DNA of 64,000 bases, taken from contig CBDCAI010000013.1 in the NCBI GenBank assembly GCA_965213845.1, forward strand, positions 1 to 64,000, read 5' to 3'. The DNA comes from JBBROS01 sp965213845 (GTDB lineage Bacteria > Pseudomonadota > Alphaproteobacteria > Acetobacterales > Acetobacteraceae). Positions 37,614-45,048 of this stretch are shown here, one piece after another. Position numbers and translations under genes: made by a program. The stretch's first letter is position 1. Every line of letters begins with the position of its first letter. A model generated the notes under the pieces. It ran no database searches and was not told the DNA's origin. It was given only the letters and a program-made list of their open reading frames with translations.

Positions 37614-39236
37614 CTACCCCAGCGCCCGCGCCTGCTCCCGCAGCACGAACTTCTGCATCTTGCCCGTGCTCGTCTTCGGCAGCGGCCCGAACACCACCGT
37701 CCGCGGTACCTTGAACCGCGCCATTCGTTCCCGGCAGAAGGCGATGATCTCCGCCTCCGTTGCCGAAACCTCCGGTCGCAGCGTCACGAAGGCACAGGGC
37801 GTCTCGCCCCAGGTCGCGTCCGGCCGCGCGACCACGGCGGCCTCCAGCACGGCGGGATGGCGGTACAGCACGTCCTCGAGCTCGATGGTCGAGATGTTCT
37901 CGCCGCCCGAGATGATGATGTCCTTCGAGCGGTCGCGGATCTCGACGTAGCCGTCGGGGTGCCGGACAGCCAGGTCGCCGGTGTGGAACCAGCCGCCGGC
38001 GAACGCCTCCTCGGTGGCGGCCGGGTTCTTCAGGTAGCCTTTCATGACGATGTTCCCGCGCATCATGATCTCGCCCATCGTGGTGCCATCCTGCGGCACG
38101 GGCGCCAGGGTGCGCGGGTCGGCCACGATCATGTCCTCCTGCACGGCATAGCGCACGCCCTGGCGCGCCAGCACGGCGGCGCGCTCGGCCTCGGGCAGCG
38201 CGTCCCATTCCTCGTGCCAGGCGCAGACGGTGACCGGGCCATAGACCTCCGTCAGGCCATAGACATGGGTGATGTCGAAGCCCAGGCGCTGCATCCCCTC
38301 CAGCACGGCCGCCGGCGGCGCGGCGCCGGCCGTCATCACCCGAACGGGCCGGGCCAGCGTCCGCACGCCCTTGTGGTTCAGCACCATGCCCAGCACGATC
38401 GGGGCGCCGCACAGGTGGGTGATGCCGTTCGCCGCGATCGAATCGAGCACCGCCTCCGCCTCCACCCGGCGCAGGCAGACGTTGGTCCCGGCCATCGCCG
38501 CCACCGTCCACGGGAAGCACCAGCCGTTGCAGTGGAACAGCGGCAGCGTCCACAGGTAGACCGGGTGGTGCGCCATGCCCCAGGTCAACGCGTTGCCCAC
38601 CGCGTTCAGGTAGGCCCCCCGATGATGATAGACGACGCCCTTCGGGTTGCCCGTGGTGCCCGACGTGTAGTTGAGCGCGATCGCGTCCCACTCGTCGGGC
38701 GGCAGGGACGCGACGTAGTCCGGGTCGCCGCCCGCCAGGAAGGCCTCGTACTCGATGCGCCCCGCGGGATCGTTCGGCGGTGCCAGGGGGTCGTCGATAT
38801 CGACCACCAGCGGCAGGGGTCCGCACGGCTGCGTCGCCTGCATCAAGGCCAGCGCCGCGCGCATGACGGGGGCGAATTCACGGTCCACCAGCACCACCCG
38901 GGCCTCGCCATGGCCCAGGATGAAGGCGATCGTCTCCGCATCGAGCCGCACGTTCAGCGCGTTCAGCACCGCCCCCAGCATGGGCACGCCGAAATGCGCC
39001 TCGATCATCGCCGGCGTGTTGGGCGCCATGATCGCCACCGTCTGCCCGCGCACGACCCCGGCCCGCGCCAGCGCCGAGGCCAGCCGGCAGCACCGCCGCG
39101 CCGTCTCGGCCCAGCTCTGCCGCAAGATCCCGTGCACGATCGCCACCCGGTCCGGAAAGACGTCCGCCGTGCGACGCAGGAAGCTGATCGGGCTGAGCGC
39201 CGCATGGTTGGCGCGGTTCTGCGGCATGTCGAACAT
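37614..39236 (-). CDS. Fatty acyl-CoA synthetase (AMP-binding family)
   Basis: A 540-aa adenylate-forming ligase activating a carboxylic acid to its CoA ester. ATP/AMP motif YTSGTTGNPKGVVYHHRG (about residues 178-195), A5 motif VYGLTEVYGP, A7/A8 motif GWFHTGDLAVRHPDGYVEIRDR and DIIISGGENIS, catalytic Lys in TSTGKMQKF near the C-terminus. The alternative start MPQNRANHAAL (39227) is possible. Medium- or short-chain acyl substrate is likely; no pathway partners are adjacent. Confidence 0.92.
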   Translation of the reverse strand: MFDMPQNRANHAALSPISFLRRTADVFPDRVAIVHGILRQSWAETARRCCRLASALARAGVVRGQTVAIMAPNTPAMIEAHFGVPMLGAVLNALNVRLDAETIAFILGHGEARVVLVDREFAPVMRAALALMQATQPCGPLPLVVDIDDPLAPPNDPAGRIEYEAFLAGGDPDYVASLPPDEWDAIALNYTSGTTGNPKGVVYHHRGAYLNAVGNALTWGMAHHPVYLWTLPLFHCNGWCFPWTVAAMAGTNVCLRRVEAEAVLDSIAANGITHLCGAPIVLGMVLNHKGVRTLARPVRVMTAGAAPPAAVLEGMQRLGFDITHVYGLTEVYGPVTVCAWHEEWDALPEAERAAVLARQGVRYAVQEDMIVADPRTLAPVPQDGTTMGEIMMRGNIVMKGYLKNPAATEEAFAGGWFHTGDLAVRHPDGYVEIRDRSKDIIISGGENISTIELEDVLYRHPAVLEAAVVARPDATWGETPCAFVTLRPEVSATEAEIIAFCRERMARFKVPRTVVFGPLPKTSTGKMQKFVLREQARALG

Positions 39237-39239
39237 GGG

Positions 39240-39511
39240 ACACTCTATGGTTCGTCGGTGGACGCCGGGCCGAAGCTACGTCCTGCCCCTCCCCTTGGCC
39301 AGCCTGTGCCGCTGCGGGGCGAGGAACCCGCAAACCGCGATTGCAATCCTCGCAAACGGCGGCTACGATGTAGATACAGATTGTATATACGTTGTTGTCT
39401 CTTTTATTTTGTACTAAGGCATGTTTGAGTGACATTCAAAGCTGGGACTTGGGCACAAGCTGATCATCGAGGAGTCTGGCCTGCAGCAGCCTAAGCATCT
39501 ACGGAACCAGA
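39240..39511. other. AT-rich intergenic region before brnTA, with operator-like palindrome
   Basis: A 272-bp gap without a convincing gene. The middle (39350-39440) is markedly AT-richer than the window. GTAGATACA and TGTATATAC (39370-39390) form an inverted repeat around GAT with 8 of 9 positions paired, a plausible operator. BrnA-type antitoxins repress their own promoter, so this may be their site, though it lies about 120 nt before brnT. Confidence 0.4.
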
Positions 39512-39784
39512 ATGCACTTCGAATGGGACGAAGCCAAGCGACTCAAGAACCTGCAGCGTCACGACTTAGATTTCGCGGATGTGGACCTATTCTTCAGCGG
39601 ACCTATCATTGCTGCAGCCGCCAAGACTGTTGATGGCGAACCGCGGACGCTGGCGACTGGCTTGATCGACGACGTGTATGTCACGGCCGTTTATACGATG
39701 CGGGGTACCGTGATCCGCATGATTTCCCTCCGGAGGGCGAGAGATGCAGAACGAAGACGACATCAAGACCTACACCGAAGCTGA
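39512..39784 (+). CDS. brnT: BrnT family ribonuclease toxin
   Basis: A 90-aa type II toxin of RelE-like fold. The N-terminal FEWDEAKRLKNLQRHDLDFA and the C-terminal IRMISLRRARDAERRRHQ (basic catalytic surface) are classical BrnT marks. Toxin before antitoxin, as in known brnTA loci; it overlaps brnA by 41 nt. The reading frame is intact. Its lower GC and AT-rich upstream suggest acquisition by transfer. Confidence 0.88.
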   Translation: MHFEWDEAKRLKNLQRHDLDFADVDLFFSGPIIAAAAKTVDGEPRTLATGLIDDVYVTAVYTMRGTVIRMISLRRARDAERRRHQDLHRS

Positions 39785-40097
39785 GCTTCAGGCCCGCCGC
39801 ACCCGGCGCGGCAGCCGAACCGACATGGCCCGTCTGCGTGCGAAGTCGGAAATCGAGCTGGAACGAGATATCGCGGATGATTCCGAGTTCCGCGACGTGC
39901 CCGTGGACTGGCACCTGGCCGCCAACGCCGTCATGCCGATGGCCAAAAAGCTGCTGTCGCTCCGGCTCGATGCCGAGGTCATCGATTGGTTCAAGCTGCA
40001 GGGCCCCGGCTACCAGACCCGCATGAACGCTGTCCTGCGAGCCTTCGTGGATCAAAGCGTCCGGAGGAGTCGCACCGCAGGTGACGCCCCGACCTGA
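39744..40097 (+). CDS. brnA: BrnA family antitoxin
   Basis: A 117-aa antitoxin. The N-terminal half (ELQARRTRRGSRTDMARLRA) likely binds BrnT; the C-terminal half LSLRLDAEVIDWFKLQGPGYQTRMNAVLRAFVD is a ribbon-helix-helix-type DNA-binding domain. GGAGG lies 7 nt before the ATG. Length is typical. An 80-bp gap follows before proA; no terminator is obvious. Confidence 0.9.
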   Translation: MQNEDDIKTYTEAELQARRTRRGSRTDMARLRAKSEIELERDIADDSEFRDVPVDWHLAANAVMPMAKKLLSLRLDAEVIDWFKLQGPGYQTRMNAVLRAFVDQSVRRSRTAGDAPT

Positions 40098-40199
40098 TGC
40101 CCGGCCCGACGCTCGACCCAGCGCTTTGACACCACCCATCAACCCCCCCGCCAGCAAGGGTCTGGCGCGCCGTCGCCTATGGCGGCAAGATGGGCCGGG

Positions 40200-41462
40200 A
40201 TGAACAACGAAGCAGACCACTGCGCAGCCTGGGTGCGGGACGCCGGACACCGGGCCAGGGCCGCATCGGCGCTCCTGGCCGTGACCACGGACCAGGCGCG
40301 CAACGCCGGCCTGCGCGCCATGGCCGCCGCGCTGCGCGACCACGCGCCCGCCGTCCTGGCCGCCAACGACACGGACGTCGGCGCATTCCACGGCAGCAGC
40401 GCCTTCCGCGACCGCCTGACGCTCACCGAGCCCCGGCTGATGGCCGTCGCCCAGGGCCTGGACGAGATCGCCGCCCTGCCCGACCCGCTCGCCCGCACCC
40501 TGGCCGACTGGACCCGGCCCAACGGCCTGCATTTCCGCCGCATCGCTGCCCCCATCGGCGTGATCGGCATGGTTTACGAAAGCCGGCCCAACGTCGGCGC
40601 CGACGCTGCGGGCCTGTGCCTCAAGTCCGGCAACGCCGTCCTGCTGCGCGGCGGCTCCGACAGCTTCCACTCCGCCACCGCCATCCTGGCCGCGCTGCGC
40701 CAGGGGCTGCTGGCCGCCGCCCTGCCCGAAGACGCCGTCCAGGCTGCCCCGGGCGCCGGCCGCGGCTACGTCGCCGCCATGCTCGGCGGCGCCGGGCTGA
40801 TCGACCTCATCATCCCCCGCGGCGGCCGCGCCCTGGTGGAACGCGTGCAGGCCGAGGCACGGGTGCCGGTGCTGGCCCACGCCGAAGGGCTCTGTCACAC
40901 CTACATCCATGCCGCGGCCGAGCCCGCCATGGCCCGGGCCATCCTGGCGAACGCCAAGATGCGCCGCACCGGCGTCTGCGGCGCCACGGAAACCCTGCTG
41001 ATCGACGCCGCCTGCGCCCCCGCCCTGCTGCCCCACCTGGTGGCGGACCTCGCCGCCCTCGGCTGCAGCTTTGCCGCCGATGCCCGGGCCCGCGCCATCG
41101 TCCCCAGCCTGCCCGCCGCGTCCGACGAGGACTTCGCCACCGAATGGCTCGGCCCCAAGCTGTCGATCGCCGTCGTCGCCGGGATCGACGCCGCCCTGGC
41201 CCACATCGCCCGCTTCGGCAGCGCCCACACCGAGGCGATCGTCACGCAGGACCCCGCCGCCGCCGAGTATTTCCTCGCCCGCATCGGCAGCGCCGTCGCA
41301 CTCTGGAACGCCAGCACGCAGTTCTGCGACGGCGGAGAGTTCGGCTTCGGCGCCGAGATCGGCATCGCTACCGGACGCATTCACGCCCGCGGCCCCGTCG
41401 GCGTGGAGCAGCTGACCACGTTCCGCTACGTCGTCACCGGCACAGGCCAGGTGCGCCCCTGA
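40200..41462 (+). CDS. proA: Glutamate-5-semialdehyde dehydrogenase ProA
   Basis: A roughly 420-aa enzyme of proline synthesis reducing gamma-glutamyl phosphate to the semialdehyde with NADPH. Diagnostic motifs: VIGMVYESRPNVGADAAGLC, LKSGNAVLLRGGSDSFHSA, the active cysteine in RRTGVCGATETLL and STQFCDGGEFGFGAEIGIAT. The ATG at 40200 (MNNEADH) is chosen; ATG 40179 is also in frame. proB is not adjacent. Leads the proA-nadD-rsfS cluster. Confidence 0.95.
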   Translation: MNNEADHCAAWVRDAGHRARAASALLAVTTDQARNAGLRAMAAALRDHAPAVLAANDTDVGAFHGSSAFRDRLTLTEPRLMAVAQGLDEIAALPDPLARTLADWTRPNGLHFRRIAAPIGVIGMVYESRPNVGADAAGLCLKSGNAVLLRGGSDSFHSATAILAALRQGLLAAALPEDAVQAAPGAGRGYVAAMLGGAGLIDLIIPRGGRALVERVQAEARVPVLAHAEGLCHTYIHAAAEPAMARAILANAKMRRTGVCGATETLLIDAACAPALLPHLVADLAALGCSFAADARARAIVPSLPAASDEDFATEWLGPKLSIAVVAGIDAALAHIARFGSAHTEAIVTQDPAAAEYFLARIGSAVALWNASTQFCDGGEFGFGAEIGIATGRIHARGPVGVEQLTTFRYVVTGTGQVRP

Positions 41463-41572
41463 ACCGCCCCGCAGCGGCGTGGGGCGAGGCGGATGCCGCG
41501 CCAGCTCCGCGGACGCCGCACCCGCTTCCAGCCGATCCGCTTCCAACCTGGGGCGACCGCCGGCGCACGCGG

Positions 41573-42226
41573 GTGGGCGTCCTCGGCGGCTCGTTCAACC
41601 CGGCGCACGAGGGCCACCTGCACGTCGCCCGGCTCGCGCTGCAACGCCTGCGGCTCGACCAGGTCTGGCTGCTGGTCTCGCCCGGCAACCCGCTCAAACC
41701 CAGCGACGGCATGGCCCCCATGGCAGAGCGGCTGGACAGCGCGCGCGGCATCGCCGACGGCCGGCGCATCGTCGCCACCGCCATCGAGGGCCGGCTGCAC
41801 ACCCGCTACACCTTCGACACGCTGCGCTCCCTCCGCATGCGCTTCCCGCGGGTCGGATTCGTCTGGCTCATGGGCGCCGACAACCTGGTGCAGCTGCCCC
41901 GCTGGCAGCACTGGATCGGGATCGCGGCCACGATGCCGTTCGCGGTGATGCCCCGCCCCACCTACAACCAGCGCGCGCTGTCGGGGCAGGCGGCCCAGCG
42001 TCTGCGCCCGGCCCTGCGCGACGCGCGGGAAGGGCCGCTGCTGGCCGGGCTGCCGGCCCCGGCCTGGACCTTCCTGCCCGCCCGGCAGAACCCGGCCTCG
42101 GCCACCGCCATCCGCGAACTGGGCAAGCTGGAGCCGCGGTTCGCGTGGCCCCGCCCCCCCGTTCCCGCCGCCCCCGACGCTCCGGAGTTGCAGCGCGCCC
42201 CGGTCCTTGCGACAACGCGCGCCTAG
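41573..42226 (+). CDS. nadD: Nicotinate-nucleotide adenylyltransferase NadD
   Basis: Adenylates nicotinate mononucleotide in NAD synthesis. Core motifs: GVLGGSFNPAHEGHLHVARL (HxGH nucleotide site) and, near the C-terminus, ASATAIRELG (ISSTxIR-like). The conservative start is the GTG at 41573 (217 aa). Codons upstream read like protein (PLPTWGDRRRTR), a stretch I know from relatives, so the true start may be the CTG at 41459 that overlaps the proA stop in CTGA. No ATG, GTG or TTG lies in frame between them. Confidence 0.9.
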   Translation: MGVLGGSFNPAHEGHLHVARLALQRLRLDQVWLLVSPGNPLKPSDGMAPMAERLDSARGIADGRRIVATAIEGRLHTRYTFDTLRSLRMRFPRVGFVWLMGADNLVQLPRWQHWIGIAATMPFAVMPRPTYNQRALSGQAAQRLRPALRDAREGPLLAGLPAPAWTFLPARQNPASATAIRELGKLEPRFAWPRPPVPAAPDAPELQRAPVLATTRA

Positions 42227-42286
42227 AGCACCAATGACAGGTCCGAGCGTGCCCGGATCAACGGTCACGCTCCGAGGAGAACCTTC

Positions 42287-42802
42287 ATCGCCAGAAAACC
42301 CCCGTCGGATCCCGCCAAGCCCCCCGCGAAGCGCCGCACGCCGAAACCCGCACCCAAGATGGCCGAGGCCGCGAAGGCCCCGGGCACGCCGCGCAAGAAG
42401 GCCGCCGCCGCCGGGCCGCGCACCCGCAAGCCCGTCACCGCCTCGGCCGTCGCTGCCCACAAGGAGCGTCTGGACCGGTTGCAGGCCGTGATCGTGGAAA
42501 GCCTGGAGGCCGACAAGGCGGAGGAGGTCGTCTCGTTGGACCTGGCCGGCCGCGCCGCCTTCACCGACCGCATGGTCATCGCCACCGGCCTCGCCGACCG
42601 CCAGATCACCGCCATGGCCACCCACCTCGAGGAGAAGCTGGCCGAGGCCGGCATCAAACGGGTGCAGATCGAAGGCGCCGGCGGCTCGGACTGGGTGCTG
42701 ATCGACGCCGGCGACATCGTCGTCCATCTGTTCAAGCCGGACGCCCGGGCCCTGTATGCGCTCGAGAAGATGTGGGGTGCCGACCTCGACGAGCCCGACT
42801 GA
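42287..42802 (+). CDS. rsfS: Ribosomal silencing factor RsfS
   Basis: A factor that binds ribosomal protein uL14 and blocks subunit joining in starvation. The core runs from VIVESLEADKAEEVVSLDLA to GDIVVHLFKPDARALYALEKMW. The first in-frame ATG is at 42359 (147 aa). But an excellent AGGAG (42275-42279) sits 7 nt before an in-frame ATC at 42287, and the 24 codons between read as a basic N-terminus (ARKPPSDPAKPPAKRRTPKP). I give the longer form, with ATG 42359 as the conservative alternative. Confidence 0.8.
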   Translation: MARKPPSDPAKPPAKRRTPKPAPKMAEAAKAPGTPRKKAAAAGPRTRKPVTASAVAAHKERLDRLQAVIVESLEADKAEEVVSLDLAGRAAFTDRMVIATGLADRQITAMATHLEEKLAEAGIKRVQIEGAGGSDWVLIDAGDIVVHLFKPDARALYALEKMWGADLDEPD

Positions 42803-42806
42803 CCCG

Positions 42807-43751
42807 TCAAGGCCGGGCCCGGCCCACGACGCCCGACACGACGCGCCCGCCGCGGACGCCGAGCGCGACGGCCACGCAGACCAGCGCCAGCCCGGCCAGC
42901 GCCAGCCCGCCCAGCGGCTCGTTCAACAACGGCATCGCCAGCAGCCCCGTCGTGCCCGGCACCAGCGCCGTGATCGTGGTCAGGCGCGCCGGCCCGAGGC
43001 TCCGCAGCGCCCGCGTGTAGAGCCACAGCGCGATCAGCACGGCGACCACGCCCTGGTAGGCGGCCTGGAACGCCACCTCCCGCCAGGGCACGGCGCCGAT
43101 ATGGCTGGGCAGCGCCAGCCACCACAGCGGCACGAAGACGGAGCCGCCCCACAGCCCCACCGCGACGACCGACTGCGTGGGCGTTGGGGCCCAAAGCCGG
43201 GCCAACACGGTATAGGCGGCCCAGGAGGCAGACGCCGCCAGGAAGGCGAGGTCGCCCCGCCAGGCCCCCGCGGGCGCGCGTTGATGCCAATACGCCTCGA
43301 TCCCGAACAGCCCCAACCCGGCCAGCAGCAGCACCAGGCTGCCGACCCGGGCTCGGCCCCACGCCTCGTGGAACACGGCCCAGGTGCCGACCGCCACGAG
43401 GAACGGCAGCGTGCCCGACAGGATCAATGCCCCATGGGCCGCCGGCGCGAACGAGAACCCCACGTACGATGGCAACGCGAAGCCGAACCCCGCCAACCCG
43501 GCCAGCACCGCCCCCCGCCGCCACGGCAACCCTCGCCCCAGCCCCGCCGACCACAGCACCACCGCCGCGACCCAGGCGACCGAGAACCGCAGGAACCCGA
43601 GGTCCCACGGCGTCAGCCGCACCCCCGCCCCGGCCCGCGCCGACCATCGGGAGGCCAGGCTGAACGAAGCCCAAACCAGCACCACCAGCGCCGCACAGCC
43701 ATAGCCGACCAGGCGCTCGCGCCGGGCCGCATCGTGTCCAGGACTCGGCAT
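42807..43751 (-). CDS. EamA/DMT-family transporter
   Basis: A 314-aa inner-membrane protein with about ten hydrophobic segments in two EamA repeats (about 15-145 and 160-300), as in RhaT/YdcZ-like drug/metabolite transporters. Repeat features include the SFAPAAHGALILSGTLPFLVA and TTITALVPGTTGLLAMPLLN segments with Pro near the helix ends. Converges on rsfS with only 4 nt between stops. Substrate unknown. Confidence 0.88.
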   Translation of the reverse strand: MPSPGHDAARRERLVGYGCAALVVLVWASFSLASRWSARAGAGVRLTPWDLGFLRFSVAWVAAVVLWSAGLGRGLPWRRGAVLAGLAGFGFALPSYVGFSFAPAAHGALILSGTLPFLVAVGTWAVFHEAWGRARVGSLVLLLAGLGLFGIEAYWHQRAPAGAWRGDLAFLAASASWAAYTVLARLWAPTPTQSVVAVGLWGGSVFVPLWWLALPSHIGAVPWREVAFQAAYQGVVAVLIALWLYTRALRSLGPARLTTITALVPGTTGLLAMPLLNEPLGGLALAGLALVCVAVALGVRGGRVVSGVVGRARP

Positions 43752-43884
43752 GCCGCAGAAGCTACCACCTTCGGGTACGGCGCAAAGCCGTCCACTGATC
43801 CCCCATCACGGCCGTGGCCGCTTGCGCCCTGGACACGACGCGACAACGCAACGAAACTCGCTCCTCACCCGCGGAGCCAGTTCC

Positions 43885-45006
43885 ATGTCCACCGATGCTG
43901 AGCTGGGCGATGTCCAGGACCGCGCCGACCGCCGTCCCGCCGGAATTGGCGAAAAGGGTGTCGCCATAGCCGGTCCGCTGGCCGCTGAGCGTCTGGCCCT
44001 CGGCGACCGAGGTCGGGCGGCACGGCCACCGGCATCACGCTGCTCCAGGGCGACGCCCGCGCGCGCCAGCGGACGCGCGCCGGCCATCGACCTGGTGGAC
44101 CTGCCCTTCGTGGACGCGGCAGGCACCGCCGTGCTGAACCCGGCCACCGACCTGCTGACCGTCACCGAGGGCATCCGCAGCACGACCCTCCAACTGGCCG
44201 GAGACTATACCGGACGCAGCTTCGTGCTCGCCTCGGAGGGGGTCCTGTTGCTGGGCGCCTACGTTCCCGGCCAGGTGGACACCGCGCTGCACACCGTCGT
44301 CCGCCTGGCCGGCACGCGCGCCACCACGGGCGCGGCCACGCAGGCCGACGACGCGGGGCGGCCCCGTCATCGTGACCGGCGGCTCGGGCGGCGGCCCCTA
44401 TTTCGGGGCCGGCAACAGCGTCACCAAGGCCGGCAGCGGCGGCCAGGCCGTCATGGTGGGGTCGGACGGCGACAGCCTGTTCTCCGCCGGCGCGGCGAAC
44501 GACCTGTTCGGCGTGCTGGGCGGCAGCGTGCTGATGTCGGCGGAGACGAGCATCGGGAACAACGTGTTTTTCGGCGCCGCGGGCACCGGGACAGAGACCA
44601 TCATCGCCGGCTCCGGCAACGACATATGGGCCTGGGCCAGGGCATCAACCGCGTGACGCTGGGCGACGGGCACGACGTGGTCTTCGCCAAAACCGGCAGC
44701 ACCGGCATGTCCACGATCACGGCCGGCCAGGGCTCGGCCGATATCGGGCTGGGCGGCAAGTCGGTGGACCTGGTCCTCCCGATCGCCCTCGAGGCGCAGA
44801 CCCTGACCCTGTTCGGCTTCCGCGTCGGCGTGGACTCGCTGCAGATCCTGGAGACCATCGGGACCGGTTCCGGGGACGTCGCGGCGGCGCTGGCCGGGCA
44901 GTCGAACCCGAACGGCTCCACCGTGCGGACCATCGGGAGCAAGACGACCGTCTTCCCGGTCGGCCTCGCGCACGCCGACCAGAGCGTGTTCGGGCCCAGC
45001 ATCTGA
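43885..45006 (+). pseudogene. Degenerate paralogue of the downstream repeat protein
   Basis: A decayed copy of the gene at 45049-46884. After ATG 43885 (GGAG 8 nt upstream) comes an inverted N-terminal block, then forward similarity: one frame gives IDLVDLPFVDAAGTAVLNPA and LTVTEGIRSTTLQLAGDYTG; near 44345 a deletion of about 285 bp relative to the intact copy shifts frame to PVIVTGGSGGGPYFGAGNSV and VGSDGDSLFSAGAANDLFGV; near 44625 a one-base deletion shifts it back for GQGINRVTLGDGHDVVFAKT through AHADQSVFGPSI. The repeats of residues 45-200 in the intact copy are absent. It cannot yield a full protein. Confidence 0.85.
43894..44013 (-). other. Inverted N-terminal coding block inside the pseudogene
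   Basis: On the minus strand these 120 bp read TSVAEGQTLSGQRTGYGDTL then FANSGGTAVGAVLDIAQLSI, plainly homologous to residues 4-40 of the intact neighbour (GAGQTISGQRTGYGDNLYVN and on). Flipping exactly this block back behind ATGTCCACC restores a start that aligns codon for codon with the neighbour. The block is 40 codons long, so both orientations keep the frame open. The exact ends are judged from the alignment. No long flanking inverted repeats were found. Confidence 0.8.
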
Positions 45007-45048
45007 CGATCGGGCCCGACCAGGGCCGCACTGCAAGGAGTCTCTCCC

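Noticed and set aside
43750..45006. Single continuous plus-strand gene of 418 codons
   Set aside because: The frame stays open, but homology to the intact neighbour switches frame twice and strand once, so it is a pseudogene rather than one protein.
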